This document shows, piece after piece, positions 44,576 through 53,639 of a stretch of DNA of 64,000 bases; the stretch's first letter is position 1; each line of letters starts with the position of its first letter. The DNA lies in the NCBI GenBank assembly GCA_964467925.1, contig CAYXSX010000006.1, forward strand, positions 47,568 to 111,567, in the 5' to 3' direction. The notes under the pieces are model-generated. The model was not told the DNA's origin. It searched no databases and saw only the letters and a program-made list of their open reading frames with translations. Made by a program: the position numbers and the translations under genes. The stretch comes from CAYXSX01 sp964467925 (GTDB lineage: Bacteria; Pseudomonadota; Alphaproteobacteria; Micavibrionales; Micavibrionaceae).

Positions 44576-45241
44576 TCAATGATAACTTCTCATCAAACTA
44601 ACCAGCCGCCCCTGTATCTGCACGCGGTGTGGTTCCAGAATCTGCGGCTCGTATTCGTCGTTTTCCGGCTCCAGCACGATTTTTCCACCCGCGCGGCGCA
44701 GGCGTTTGAGCGTCACCTCACCGTCATCAACCAGCGCCACGATAATCGCACCGTTTTCCGCCGTATCGCAGCGTTCGATAATCACCGTATCGCCGTTATG
44801 AATACCGGCGTTGATCATGGAATCGCCATTCACGGTAAGCGCATAGGTCTCTCCGCGACCGATCATATCGGGCGGTACGGCGATAAAATTATCGGCATGG
44901 GCTATGGCGTCGATCGGAATACCGGCGGCAATCTTGCCCAGAAGAGGGATTTGCTCCATCGCTGCGTTCGCCGCAGTCATATAAGCGGTAGGCGTACCCG
45001 CAGGAACGGGCGCGGCAGGTTTAAAGCTTTCCGGCAAATGCACGACGCGCAAAGCACGGGCGCGGTGGGGCAGGCGCTCGATATAGCCCCTCTCTTCCAG
45101 CGCAGAAATCAGGCGGTGAATGCCTGACTTCGACTTAAGGCCCAAGGCCTCCTTCATTTCCTCGAAAGAAGGGGGAACGTCGCTCCCCTCCATATGTTCG
45201 TGAATGTAAAACAGTAAATCACGCTGCTTTTTGGTCAGCAT
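44576..45241 (-). CDS. lexA: LexA repressor
   Basis: SOS repressor that self-cleaves when RecA is activated. The ATG at 45241 gives 221 residues, starting MLTKKQRDLLFYIHEH as in other alphaproteobacteria; the longer frame upstream is promoter sequence. It has a winged-helix DNA-binding domain (PPSFEEMKEALGLKSKSGIH), the Ala-Gly cleavage site in GKIAAGIPI near 113-121, the catalytic Ser in VNGDSMINAGIHNGD and the Lys in VTLKRLRRAGG. A perfect GTTC-N7-GTTC operator sits in its own promoter. Confidence 0.95.
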   Translation of the reverse strand: MLTKKQRDLLFYIHEHMEGSDVPPSFEEMKEALGLKSKSGIHRLISALEERGYIERLPHRARALRVVHLPESFKPAAPVPAGTPTAYMTAANAAMEQIPLLGKIAAGIPIDAIAHADNFIAVPPDMIGRGETYALTVNGDSMINAGIHNGDTVIIERCDTAENGAIIVALVDDGEVTLKRLRRAGGKIVLEPENDEYEPQILEPHRVQIQGRLVSLMRSYH

Positions 45242-45309
45242 TGTTCGTACCTTTCCCGAATTAGACACAATAATTATATAAGGCGCGGCATACGCCATAA
45301 TCACTTTAT

Positions 45310-45338
45310 GTTCTACTTTAGTTCATGATTTGTGTCAA
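45310..45338 (-). promoter_or_regulatory. lexA promoter with alphaproteobacterial SOS box
   Basis: On the minus strand TTGACA (45333-45338) and TAGAAC (45310-45315) form a -35/-10 pair with a 17-bp spacer. The forward sequence GTTCTACTTTAGTTC (45310-45324) is an exact GTTC-N7-GTTC direct repeat, the known LexA box of alphaproteobacteria. It covers the -10 and part of the spacer, as expected for autorepression. The -35 begins 1 bp past the trpC stop codon. Confidence 0.85.
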
Positions 45339-45339
45339 G

Positions 45340-46128
45340 TTATGACGTAAAAATACCCCGAAGGGCGCGCAGGGCCTGCCCTATATCGCGCTGACGCATC
45401 AGGCTCTCCCCGACTAAAAACGCATCGAAGCCTGCATTTTGCAGCTCCATCAGCGTTTCATGCGAATCGATTCCGCTTTCCGCCACCTTGATAATATCGC
45501 CCGGCATTTCCTCCAGAAGGTCGAAGGCTGTTTGCAAATCCACCTCCAGCGTTTTCAGGTTGCGGGAATTCACGCCTACCATATCGGGTTTCAAGGCCAG
45601 CGCGCGGGAAAGCTCCTCCCCGTTATGCACCTCGACTAAAACATCCATGCCGAGCTCTTTTGTTATGCCGTATAATTCTGCAGCTGTTTCATCTTCCAGC
45701 GCTGCCATGATGAGGAGAATGCAATCGGCCCCCAGGGCCCGGGATTCATAAATCTGATAAGGGCTAAGCATGAAATCCTTGCGAAGGGCGGGAATGATAA
45801 CCGCTTCGCGCACTTCGACCAGATATTCATCCGCGCCCTGAAAATACGGCGCATCGGTCAGTACCGATAAACACGCCGCCCCGTTTTCCTCGTATGTTTT
45901 GGCGATTCTCGGCGCATGGAAATTGCTGCGGATTACCCCCTTGCTGGGCGAGGCCTTTTTGACTTCCGCGATAATGGCGGGGCGCTCATGATTTTTTAGT
46001 GCTTTGATAAAGTCGCGCGGCGGCGGCGCATCAAGCGCCCGCGCTTTCGTTTCGGCGAGCGGCAGGCGCGCTTCGCATCTTTTCACATGCTCGCGTTTAT
46101 CGGCGCATATTTTTTCCAGCACGTTCAT
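45340..46128 (-). CDS. trpC: Indole-3-glycerol phosphate synthase
   Basis: Fourth step of tryptophan synthesis, a TIM barrel of 262 residues with no fused TrpF. Motifs are PAIIAEVKKASPSKGVIR near 50, ADCILLIMAALED near 134, and VGVNSRNLKTLEVDLQ near 184. It overlaps trpD by 4 bp (ATGA). The moaC and moeA genes that often follow trpC in alphaproteobacteria are absent here, and lexA follows directly. Confidence 0.95.
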   Translation of the reverse strand: MNVLEKICADKREHVKRCEARLPLAETKARALDAPPPRDFIKALKNHERPAIIAEVKKASPSKGVIRSNFHAPRIAKTYEENGAACLSVLTDAPYFQGADEYLVEVREAVIIPALRKDFMLSPYQIYESRALGADCILLIMAALEDETAAELYGITKELGMDVLVEVHNGEELSRALALKPDMVGVNSRNLKTLEVDLQTAFDLLEEMPGDIIKVAESGIDSHETLMELQNAGFDAFLVGESLMRQRDIGQALRALRGIFTS

Positions 46129-47123
46129 TGTGTGAATTCCGCATAACCGTTAAGGGTTTGAAGGGCCTTGCCGCTGTCTATAGCTTGCGCCGCCATGCTT
46201 ACGCCCTGTTTTAAATCTTTCGCGCTGCCGTGAATAACCAGAACCGCCGCCGCGTTGGCCAGCACGATATCGCGGTAGGAGTTTTTAGCACCTTGAAAAA
46301 CCTCCCGCATTGCCGCCGCGTTCACTTTTGCATCGCCGCCCTTCAGTTCTTCCGGCTTATGCACGGAAAGGCCGAAATCGGCGGGGGACAGAACGGCTTC
46401 GGTAATTTTTCCTTCATCCAGCACGACCACGTTCGTTTCTCCCGTCACTGTAATTTCGTCCAGTCCGTCCGATCCGTGAACCACCCATGCCCGCACGGTG
46501 CCAAGCCGTTTTAAAACCTCTGTCATGGGCCGCATCCATTTGGCATCGTAAACGCCCAGAAGCTGAAATTTCGTTCCGGCCGGATTGGCGAGCGGCCCCA
46601 GCAGGTTGAAAATCGTCCGCCGTCCGATCTTTTTGCGCACCTCTCTGACATTTTTCATGGCGCTGTGATGACGCGGCGCGGCCAGAAACGCAAAGTTAAA
46701 ACGTGAAAATGCCTCTTCCAGTTTTTGTATATCTACATCAATATTGACGCCAAGCTCGACCAAAACATCCACCGATCCTGATTTGGAAGTTGATGCGCTG
46801 CCGCCGTGCTTGGCCACCGGAACGCCGCATGACGCCGCCACCAGCGCTACAGCCGTGGAAATATTGTAGGTGCCGGAGGCATCGCCGCCCGTACCGCAGC
46901 AATCAATCGCGCCTTCAGGCGCGTTTAATGTAATCGCCTTTTCTCTCATCACGCGGGCCGCGCCCGTAATCTCAGAAACGCTCTCCCCGCGTTCGGCAAG
47001 CTTGATCAGAAACGCTGTCAGTTCCTCTTCGTTCGCATCACCGTTCATGATGATGGTCATCGCCGCCATCATATCTTCTTCGCTTAAAGAGTTCCCGCGA
47101 TGTAAAAATTTACCTAAAGACAC
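46125..47123 (-). CDS. trpD: Anthranilate phosphoribosyltransferase
   Basis: Second step of tryptophan synthesis. 332 residues. The PRPP motif CCGTGGDASGTYNIST is near 81-96 and PVAKHGGSASTSKSGSVDVL follows near 108. It overlaps trpG by 10 bp and trpC by 4 bp, forming a coupled trpG-trpD-trpC operon. Confidence 0.96.
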   Translation of the reverse strand: MSLGKFLHRGNSLSEEDMMAAMTIIMNGDANEEELTAFLIKLAERGESVSEITGAARVMREKAITLNAPEGAIDCCGTGGDASGTYNISTAVALVAASCGVPVAKHGGSASTSKSGSVDVLVELGVNIDVDIQKLEEAFSRFNFAFLAAPRHHSAMKNVREVRKKIGRRTIFNLLGPLANPAGTKFQLLGVYDAKWMRPMTEVLKRLGTVRAWVVHGSDGLDEITVTGETNVVVLDEGKITEAVLSPADFGLSVHKPEELKGGDAKVNAAAMREVFQGAKNSYRDIVLANAAAVLVIHGSAKDLKQGVSMAAQAIDSGKALQTLNGYAEFTQ

Positions 47124-47680
47124 GACAGGAAATTCTCCAGCATCTTGTGCCCGTGCTCGGTGGCGATGCTTTCGGGGTGGAACTGTACGCCGTGGATCGG
47201 CTTGGTTTTATGCGCAAGGCCCATCACAAACCCGTCATCGCTCTGCGCCGTAATCTCAAGGCAATCGGGGAAAGTATCCTTCTCCACGACCAGCGAATGA
47301 TAACGCGTAATGGAAAGCGGGGAGGGAATGTCTTTAAACACGCTTTTCTCCGCATGGGTAATGGTAGAAATTTTGCCGTGCATCGGCTCGGCGCGCATGA
47401 TCACGCCGCCAAAGGCCTGCCCGATCGCCTGATGCCCCAGACACACGCCGATCAGCGGAATATCATGATCATGCGCGGCCTTGACCAGATCAAGGCATAT
47501 CCCCGCATGGTCCGGATCGCTCGGGCCCGGCGAAATCATCAGACCCTTGGGTTTAAGCGCCAAAACCTCGTCCACCGTGATCTTGTTGTTCCGGTGCACG
47601 CTCGCCTCCACGCCCAGATCGCCGAGATACTGGACGAGGTTATAGGTAAAGCTGTCGTAATTATCGATCAGAATAAACAT
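47114..47680 (-). CDS. trpG: Anthranilate synthase glutamine amidotransferase component
   Basis: Class I glutaminase giving ammonia to TrpE, 188 residues. The ATG at 47680 gives MFILIDNYDSFTYNLVQYLG, the family start; 15 codons of open frame upstream look spurious. The nucleophile is in GVCLGHQAIGQAFGG near 76, and the His-Glu pair is in GVQFHPESIATEHG near 167. It leads the trpGDC operon; trpE lies apart at 48932-50410. Confidence 0.95.
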   Translation of the reverse strand: MFILIDNYDSFTYNLVQYLGDLGVEASVHRNNKITVDEVLALKPKGLMISPGPSDPDHAGICLDLVKAAHDHDIPLIGVCLGHQAIGQAFGGVIMRAEPMHGKISTITHAEKSVFKDIPSPLSITRYHSLVVEKDTFPDCLEITAQSDDGFVMGLAHKTKPIHGVQFHPESIATEHGHKMLENFLSCL

Positions 47681-47769
47681 GGCTCTCTTTATGGCGTAAA
47701 TCCCGCCTGAAAAGCAAGGGGACAAGACAATCGAACCGATTTACACCTTTCCGGTGCCCGCGCTATGGT

Positions 47770-48831
47770 ATGGGCATGAAAAGACTGCGCCGCTACGCCA
47801 ACCCCAAAGCAACCATGATATTTCTGGCCATCGCCGTGGGCCTGATGGTTCTGCTTGATGTCTTTATCATCAGTCCGGAGCGTTATAAGGGGTATCAGGG
47901 CAATATCATGAGCCCCTCGGTTTTCGATGACATCGGCAGCGAGGTTGATGATTTCACCACTGCGTTAGATGTGCAGAAAAAGCTTCAGGGGCCCAAAGGG
48001 CTGGAAACGGCAAAGTCACTTGAAGCGGTGCCTGAAGAAGCGCAAGAAGAAACACCCGCTCTACCTGAACAAGAAAGGAAGGCTGAACCCACAGCTCCTG
48101 CTGCTGAAAAACGGCCCGCCCCTCAAGTGGCCATCACGCCCGCCACCCATGGAAAACCGCGCATCGCCATTATCATCGACGATATGGGCCTCAACGCCCC
48201 GCGTACAAATGAGGTTATCAAACTACCCAAAACTCTTACTTTGGCCTATCTGCCTTATGCGCCGCATCTGGATCAAAAAACGCGCGATGCCAAAAGCTAT
48301 GGGCACGAGCTTATGATCCACGTCCCCATGCAACCGATGAAGGACAGCATGGATGCCGGGCCTAACGTCCTTACCGTAGATATGAGCAAACGCGATTTAA
48401 ACAAGGCGCTGAAAGGGGTTTTCAAATCTTTCGACGGTTACGCCGGTATCAATAACCATATGGGCAGCAAGCTTACGCAGGACCGCGAAAAAATGTCGAT
48501 GATTATGGAGCAGCTTAAAGAGCGCAATCTGTATTTTATAGATTCCAAAACCATTCCCAATTCCGTGGCCGCCGAAATGGCGCGCGAGGCGGGCGTGGCC
48601 TATAACTCCCGCGACGTGTTTCTCGATCACGTACCAACTTACGAATTTTCCGTGGCAGCTTTGAAACAAACGGAAGATATCGCCCGCAAGCGTGGCTCCG
48701 CTATTGCCATTGGCCATCCCAAGGAAAATACAATCAAGGCGCTGGAGGAATGGATCCCGACCCTAAAGGAAAAGGGGATAGAGCTTGTTCCTGTTAGTGA
48801 AATTCTGAAACGCCCGATCCAATCGAATTAA
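47770..48831 (+). CDS. Divergent polysaccharide deacetylase family protein (YibQ-like)
   Basis: 353 residues: a cytoplasmic basic start, one membrane helix (MIFLAIAVGLMVLLDVFIIS), an acidic Pro/Glu linker to about 130, then a NodB-like barrel (PRIAIIIDDMGLN, LAYLPYAPHLDQKTRDAKSY, HELMIHVPMQPM, NNHMGSKLTQDREKM). This is the divergent polysaccharide deacetylase family (DUF610), probably periplasmic and envelope-linked; its reaction is not established. It is on the opposite strand to the trp genes on both sides, in a position where alphaproteobacteria vary. Confidence 0.85.
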   Translation: MGMKRLRRYANPKATMIFLAIAVGLMVLLDVFIISPERYKGYQGNIMSPSVFDDIGSEVDDFTTALDVQKKLQGPKGLETAKSLEAVPEEAQEETPALPEQERKAEPTAPAAEKRPAPQVAITPATHGKPRIAIIIDDMGLNAPRTNEVIKLPKTLTLAYLPYAPHLDQKTRDAKSYGHELMIHVPMQPMKDSMDAGPNVLTVDMSKRDLNKALKGVFKSFDGYAGINNHMGSKLTQDREKMSMIMEQLKERNLYFIDSKTIPNSVAAEMAREAGVAYNSRDVFLDHVPTYEFSVAALKQTEDIARKRGSAIAIGHPKENTIKALEEWIPTLKEKGIELVPVSEILKRPIQSN

Positions 48832-48840
48832 TGATCATTA

Positions 48841-48922
48841 CGTCACCCCCGCCCCCGTGCGGGGGTCCGGTTAAACGGGACAGTCTTGTAAAACCGGATG
48901 ACCGTACAAGGCGGGCATGACG
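48841..48922. repeat. Palindromic intergenic element
   Basis: Runs from CGTCACCCCCGCCCCCGTGC through GGGGGTCCGG and ACAGTCTTGT to GGCGGGCATGACG, with CCCCCG/CGGGGG and ACAAG/CTTGT pairings. It lies between the convergent deacetylase-like gene and trpE and is related to 44349-44536. Confidence 0.7.
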
Positions 48923-48931
48923 AGTTTTATA

Positions 48932-50410
48932 TTAACTGGAAGTCTCAATCGCCTTTTCTGCGGCGCTGATAATCGCGCGGGCCTTATTCACCGTTTCCTG
49001 ATATTCCGAATTCGGTTTGCTATCGGCCACCACGCCCGCGCCTGCCTGCACATGCACCTTGCCGTCTTTGACCAAGGCGGTGCGTAGTGCGATACAGGTA
49101 TCGAGCGTGCCGTTGCCCGAGAAATATCCCGCCGCGCCGCCATAATAGCTGCGCCGTGAGGTTTCCAGTTCGTCGATAATTTCCATGGCTCGTACCTTGG
49201 GTGCGCCGCTGACCGTTCCGGCAGGGAACCCGGCAAACAGGGCATCCACGATATCAAGATCGTCGCGCAGCACCCCTTCAACGTTAGAGACAATGTGCAT
49301 CACATGCGAATAACGCTCAATCACGAATTGCTCGGTCACTTTCACGCTGCCGATTTTGGCTACGCGGCCCACATCGTTACGCCCTAGGTCGAGTAGCATA
49401 AGATGCTCCGCCCGTTCCTTGGGATCGGCAAGCAAATCTTCGGCCAACGCTTGATCCTCGGTTTCGTTCTCCCCGCGTTTGCGCGTTCCGGCAATGGGGC
49501 GGATAGTGACGATATTATCGCGCACCCGCACCAATATTTCGGGACTGGAGCCGACAAGCGCGAAATCCTCAAACGCCAGATGAAACAGGAAAGGGGAGGG
49601 GTTCAGGCGGCGTAAGGAGCGATAAAGCTCGAAGGCGGGCAAATCGAAATCCACGCTAAAACGTTGACCCGGCACGACCTGAAAAATTTCTCCGGCGCGG
49701 ATATATTCCACCGCCCTTTTAACCGCGCCCTCATATTGCGCTTGCGTCATGTTGGAGGAAACGGGCAGGGGCGTTTTCAGTTTGCTTTGATGGGCCGGAA
49801 CTTCAAGCGGCCCGCGCAGGGTATCAAGCGCAGCCGCCACCCGTCCGCAAGCTTGCTCATACAGCTTCTTCGCATCGCCCTTACTTTCATAAACAGGGGT
49901 CAGCACGCACATCATGTTTTTGACGTTGTCGAAAATCACCAGCACGGTGGGCCGCATCATCACGCCGTCGGGAATGCCCAGATCGTCCGGATTGGTATCG
50001 GGAATATCCTCCACCAACCGCACCATGTCGTAACCCAGATAACCGAACAGGCCCGAAACCGCCATGGGCGGTAAATCCGATCCTTGCTCGTCGATCGCAC
50101 AATCGGCAAGCGTCTGCCTAATAAAATCGAGGGTAGGAACAGGATGCGCGTTCCAGTTTTCACCTTGTTTGACTTCAACCTCATTACCGCGGATGCGGAA
50201 AATCATGTCAGGGGCGTAGCCGATAATGGAATAGCGCCCAAGATTGGCACCTCCCTCCACCGATTCTAACAAGAATCCGTAAGGCCGCTCCCCGCATAGT
50301 TTCAGATACGCCGAAACGGGCGTTTCAAGGTCGGCCGGAATCCAGTTCCAAACAAGTTGGGTTTTACCCGTATTGCAGTGTTTCTTAAATGTATCGAAAG
50401 CGGGCTGCAT
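48932..50410 (-). CDS. trpE: Anthranilate synthase component I
   Basis: Makes anthranilate from chorismate with TrpG. 492 residues. The feedback-site region shows LLESVEGGANLGRYSIIG near 48, and the catalytic domain shows EIFQVVPGQRFS near 239, PIAGTRKRGENETEDQALAE near 320 and FPAGTVSGAPKVRAMEIIDE near 418. Its ATG shares one base with the ppiD stop (TAATG), so it is coupled to ppiD, an arrangement known in alphaproteobacteria. Confidence 0.96.
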   Translation of the reverse strand: MQPAFDTFKKHCNTGKTQLVWNWIPADLETPVSAYLKLCGERPYGFLLESVEGGANLGRYSIIGYAPDMIFRIRGNEVEVKQGENWNAHPVPTLDFIRQTLADCAIDEQGSDLPPMAVSGLFGYLGYDMVRLVEDIPDTNPDDLGIPDGVMMRPTVLVIFDNVKNMMCVLTPVYESKGDAKKLYEQACGRVAAALDTLRGPLEVPAHQSKLKTPLPVSSNMTQAQYEGAVKRAVEYIRAGEIFQVVPGQRFSVDFDLPAFELYRSLRRLNPSPFLFHLAFEDFALVGSSPEILVRVRDNIVTIRPIAGTRKRGENETEDQALAEDLLADPKERAEHLMLLDLGRNDVGRVAKIGSVKVTEQFVIERYSHVMHIVSNVEGVLRDDLDIVDALFAGFPAGTVSGAPKVRAMEIIDELETSRRSYYGGAAGYFSGNGTLDTCIALRTALVKDGKVHVQAGAGVVADSKPNSEYQETVNKARAIISAAEKAIETSS

Positions 50411-52314
50411 TAATATCCTTGCGCTTCCGGCCCGTAAAGAGCTTCAAGCTGGCGGCGGTTAACGGCCGTGCCGTATTTTCTTTCCTTGTCTTGAAGGTAA
50501 AGAGCCAAGGCTTCGCTGCGCATATCCTGCAACACCGCATCCTTTTCCTCTTTGTTTTCTTCTTTGGCGGGTTTGAACTCGGCAGAAATAATATGTGCAA
50601 CGCCCGTGCCCCCCTCGACCGGAACGGCGATATAACCGTCAACGGGCGCGGTGAATATCTCGGCAATGCTAGCTTGGGTCAAGGGCGAGGGCACTTCCTT
50701 ATCCCGCACGATATTTTTAATATTCTGGATTTTTAACCCGCTGTCTTCCGCCTTAATCTCCACCAGAGTTTTTCCGCCGTCACTGGCAAGCGTCAGCAGG
50801 GCTTCGGCCTTGGCTTGCGCCGTAACATGGCGCTGTTGCGCGATCCAGCGCTCGATAAGCTGCGCCTTGATGGCCTCAAGCTCCGGATAGGATTTCGGTG
50901 TCACCGCAGCAACATAAACGGCTGCGAAATTGCCGTCTTCCGTCTCCCGCACGGTGGAGCTTTCCCCCTCCATCAGCGAAAACCCGTCCTGCAGAACAAG
51001 GTCGCGGTAAGGGGCGTAATCTTTCAAAAGATCGGTTTCCTTTTTATCCAGCCCGAAACCATCCATGCGCGGAAGGTCAATAATTTCCACCGGAAGTTCG
51101 GTTTTGATCTCATCCAAAGACACGCCGCCTGCCAACATGTCTTCCAGTTGGCCGGACAGGGCATACATCTGGTCGATCAATCTGGTCTGAAGCAATTCCT
51201 CCTTCAGCGCGGCGGAAACGTCCTTGAACGGTTTGGTAGAGGGTTCCTTAATGCCCTTCACAATAATGACATGCCACCCCAAAGCTGATTGTACCGGGCC
51301 GACAATATCGCCTTTCGCCGCAGCAAAAACAGGTTCCTTGATTTCATCAAGCACGCCGCTTTCCTCAAATTCGCTTTCGCCCAGATATCCGGTTTCATTC
51401 CCGGTCACTTCGTTCGCTGCTGTTTTAAGCGTTGCGCCTGCTTTTACCTTATCGATTGCTTTTTGCGCCTCATCGGCGGAGCTGAACAACCCTTGTTCCA
51501 GCGTGCGCATCTCTCCTGTTTGATAAGCCGCGATATTATCCTCGTAAGCGGCCTTAAGTGTTTCTTCGCTGATATCGATGGTTTTTTTAAGCTCATCGTT
51601 TTTCAGGTGCAGAATTTTAAGCTCCCGCGTTTCTGGAAGGGCATAACGCTCCTTATATGTCTCATAAAGATTGGTCAGGGTTTGCTCGTCCGGGTTTTCG
51701 GGAATTTCCACTGAACTATCAGGAATGATGAGCAATTCCAGTGTACGGTTTTCACCGTTATAAAGTGCAAGGTCTTCCTTCATTCCCGGCATGGTGGAGG
51801 CATAACCGCCATAGACTGCCCCGGTTAAAAGATTTCCGGCGGTATTGGCGGCGATGGAGCCCACAAGCTCACCCTCACTGATTCCTTGCGCCATAAGCGC
51901 CTGACGCAGAACGTCTTTGGGGTCCTGTCCGTCCTGCACCAGGGGATCAATCATTTTAGAAACCTGTCCGGCGATATATTGACGGCCCACCAGAATATCC
52001 TGTTCCGCCGCGGCCTTGCGCAAAATGATCTCGCGCATTTGTCCGCGTAAAATTTCGTCGACATATCCGGCGGTGTAGGCTTGCTGCGGTGTCAAACCAA
52101 GGCGCGAAAGCGTACGGCGCAGATTGCGGTCGAAATTCACAATGCTGATTTTCTCGCTTCCAACCCGGCCTACATCGGCGCTACCAAGCCCACCGCGGAA
52201 AAACCCGCCGACATCGGTCAGCACAAGTCCGCCGCCTGCCAGCAATAAAAACCCGAGCAGGATATATTTCAGGAAGCCTGATTTCGAACTGTTACGCAAA
52301 AACTGCATCGCCAT
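50410..52314 (-). CDS. ppiD: PpiD/SurA-type peptidylprolyl isomerase
   Basis: Membrane-anchored periplasmic folding factor. 634 residues: a short cytoplasmic start, one helix (FLKYILLGFLLLAGGGLVLT), a SurA_N-like chaperone part to about 240, a parvulin domain near 245-365 (SALGWHVIIVKGIKEPSTKP), then a second long chaperone-like region. This is the PpiD plan. It is promoted from the tpiA-ppiD intergenic region and is followed by trpE with a 1-bp overlap. Confidence 0.9.
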   Translation of the reverse strand: MAMQFLRNSSKSGFLKYILLGFLLLAGGGLVLTDVGGFFRGGLGSADVGRVGSEKISIVNFDRNLRRTLSRLGLTPQQAYTAGYVDEILRGQMREIILRKAAAEQDILVGRQYIAGQVSKMIDPLVQDGQDPKDVLRQALMAQGISEGELVGSIAANTAGNLLTGAVYGGYASTMPGMKEDLALYNGENRTLELLIIPDSSVEIPENPDEQTLTNLYETYKERYALPETRELKILHLKNDELKKTIDISEETLKAAYEDNIAAYQTGEMRTLEQGLFSSADEAQKAIDKVKAGATLKTAANEVTGNETGYLGESEFEESGVLDEIKEPVFAAAKGDIVGPVQSALGWHVIIVKGIKEPSTKPFKDVSAALKEELLQTRLIDQMYALSGQLEDMLAGGVSLDEIKTELPVEIIDLPRMDGFGLDKKETDLLKDYAPYRDLVLQDGFSLMEGESSTVRETEDGNFAAVYVAAVTPKSYPELEAIKAQLIERWIAQQRHVTAQAKAEALLTLASDGGKTLVEIKAEDSGLKIQNIKNIVRDKEVPSPLTQASIAEIFTAPVDGYIAVPVEGGTGVAHIISAEFKPAKEENKEEKDAVLQDMRSEALALYLQDKERKYGTAVNRRQLEALYGPEAQGY

Positions 52315-52353
52315 GATAAGGAAAGCTTTCTTTTATAATTATTAACGCTAGGA

Positions 52354-52382
52354 ACTATAAGCACCTTACTCACAAGCCTCAA
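52354..52382 (-). promoter_or_regulatory. Candidate promoter for ppiD-trpE
   Basis: On the minus strand TTGAGG (52377-52382) and TATAGT (52354-52359) are spaced by exactly 17 bp, about 40 bp before the ppiD ATG. Both hexamers fit the sigma-70 consensus well. The same 125-bp spacer must also serve tpiA, but no convincing plus-strand pair was found. Confidence 0.5.
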
Positions 52383-52439
52383 GCCCTGTTTATACGGTTT
52401 CGATTGCAAGGGTGAACGGGCCGTGGCAAAACCGTATTC

Positions 52440-53210
52440 ATGAAGAAACTGATTGTTGGCAATTGGAAAATGAACGGGGCTCTGAATGACGCTAAAAAGC
52501 TGATTTCCGGTCTGATCAATGCGATAGAAAGCGAGCGCAACCTGCTGGATACTTGCCGCTTTGTTGTCTGCCCACCTTTTGTCCATATTAACGCCATAAA
52601 GCACTCCTTGCACGCGCTCGATCATTTGTCCTACGGAGCGCAGGATTGCAGCGCGCATGACAACGGCGCCTATACGGGCGATGTTTCGGCGGAAATGCTG
52701 GCTGATCTGAAATGCTCTTACGTTATTCTGGGACATTCCGAGCGCAGGCAATATCACAAGGAAAGCAATGAACTGATTGCCGACAAGGCCACTCGTGCGC
52801 ACGAGGTCGGTCTGACCACTATTATCTGTGTGGGCGAACTTGAGAGCGAGCGTGATGCCGGGCGGCATGAAGAAGTGGTAAAAGAACAGCTTCTGGGCTC
52901 ACTGCCCGAAAGTGCGAATGCCGAGAACACGATTATCGCCTATGAACCCGTCTGGGCCATCGGAACGGGCAAGACCGCCACGCCGCAAGATGCCGGTGCC
53001 ATGCATGATTTTATCCGTCAGGAACTCGGCCACCGCTTTGGTGTTGTGGCGGGCGACATTCCCATCCTTTACGGCGGCTCGATGAAACCGCAAAACGCGG
53101 GCGAATTGCTGGCACAGCCCAATATCAATGGCGGGTTGATCGGCGGCGCGTCCCTAAGCGCCGACGATTTTATACAGATCGGCAGATCAACGCTTGATAT
53201 TCAACGATAA
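52440..53210 (+). CDS. tpiA: Triosephosphate isomerase
   Basis: Interconverts dihydroxyacetone phosphate and glyceraldehyde 3-phosphate. 256 residues. The catalytic Lys is in VGNWKMNGAL near 9, the catalytic His in ILGHSERRQ near 99, and the Glu in AYEPVWAIGTGKTAT near 170; YGGSMKPQNAGELL binds phosphate. It heads tpiA-secG-pyrG, conserved in alphaproteobacteria. Confidence 0.97.
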   Translation: MKKLIVGNWKMNGALNDAKKLISGLINAIESERNLLDTCRFVVCPPFVHINAIKHSLHALDHLSYGAQDCSAHDNGAYTGDVSAEMLADLKCSYVILGHSERRQYHKESNELIADKATRAHEVGLTTIICVGELESERDAGRHEEVVKEQLLGSLPESANAENTIIAYEPVWAIGTGKTATPQDAGAMHDFIRQELGHRFGVVAGDIPILYGGSMKPQNAGELLAQPNINGGLIGGASLSADDFIQIGRSTLDIQR

Positions 53211-53230
53211 ACAGAATAGAAAACCTTTCC

Positions 53231-53638
53231 ATGGAATCAGTCGTTTTAATCATTCACTTGTTCTTGGCGCTGGCAATTATTGGCCTTGTGCTCCTTCAGC
53301 GCTCTGAAGGCGGCGGTCTCGGCATTGGTGGAGGCGGCGGCGGAAATTTTGCTTCGGCTAAAAGTATGGGCAACGCCATGACCAAGGCGACCTGGATATG
53401 CGCGGCGGCGTTTTTTTGCACATCTATTGCGCTCGGCATCATGGCGGGCACTCATTCTGCAAGTAAAGGCGGCATTCTTGACGCGCTGCCCGAAACACCC
53501 GCTGCCACTGTCGGAGAGCCCACGACAGAAGATGAGGCCGCCGAAGAAGATACAAATCCAGAAGAAACAACAGAACTTCCCGAAATAGAGGAATCACCCC
53601 CGGTAGAGAACCCTCCGGCAGTCCCAATAGCAGAGTAA
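53231..53638 (+). CDS. secG: Preprotein translocase subunit SecG
   Basis: Accessory subunit of the SecYEG channel. 135 residues: two helices (VVLIIHLFLALAIIGLVLLQ and ATWICAAAFFCTSIALGIMA) with the Gly-rich GGGLGIGGGGGGNFASAKS loop between them. The C-terminal 50 residues form an acidic, Pro/Glu-rich tail, longer than in E. coli SecG. It ends one base before pyrG. Confidence 0.92.
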   Translation: MESVVLIIHLFLALAIIGLVLLQRSEGGGLGIGGGGGGNFASAKSMGNAMTKATWICAAAFFCTSIALGIMAGTHSASKGGILDALPETPAATVGEPTTEDEAAEEDTNPEETTELPEIEESPPVENPPAVPIAE

Positions 53639-53639
53639 A

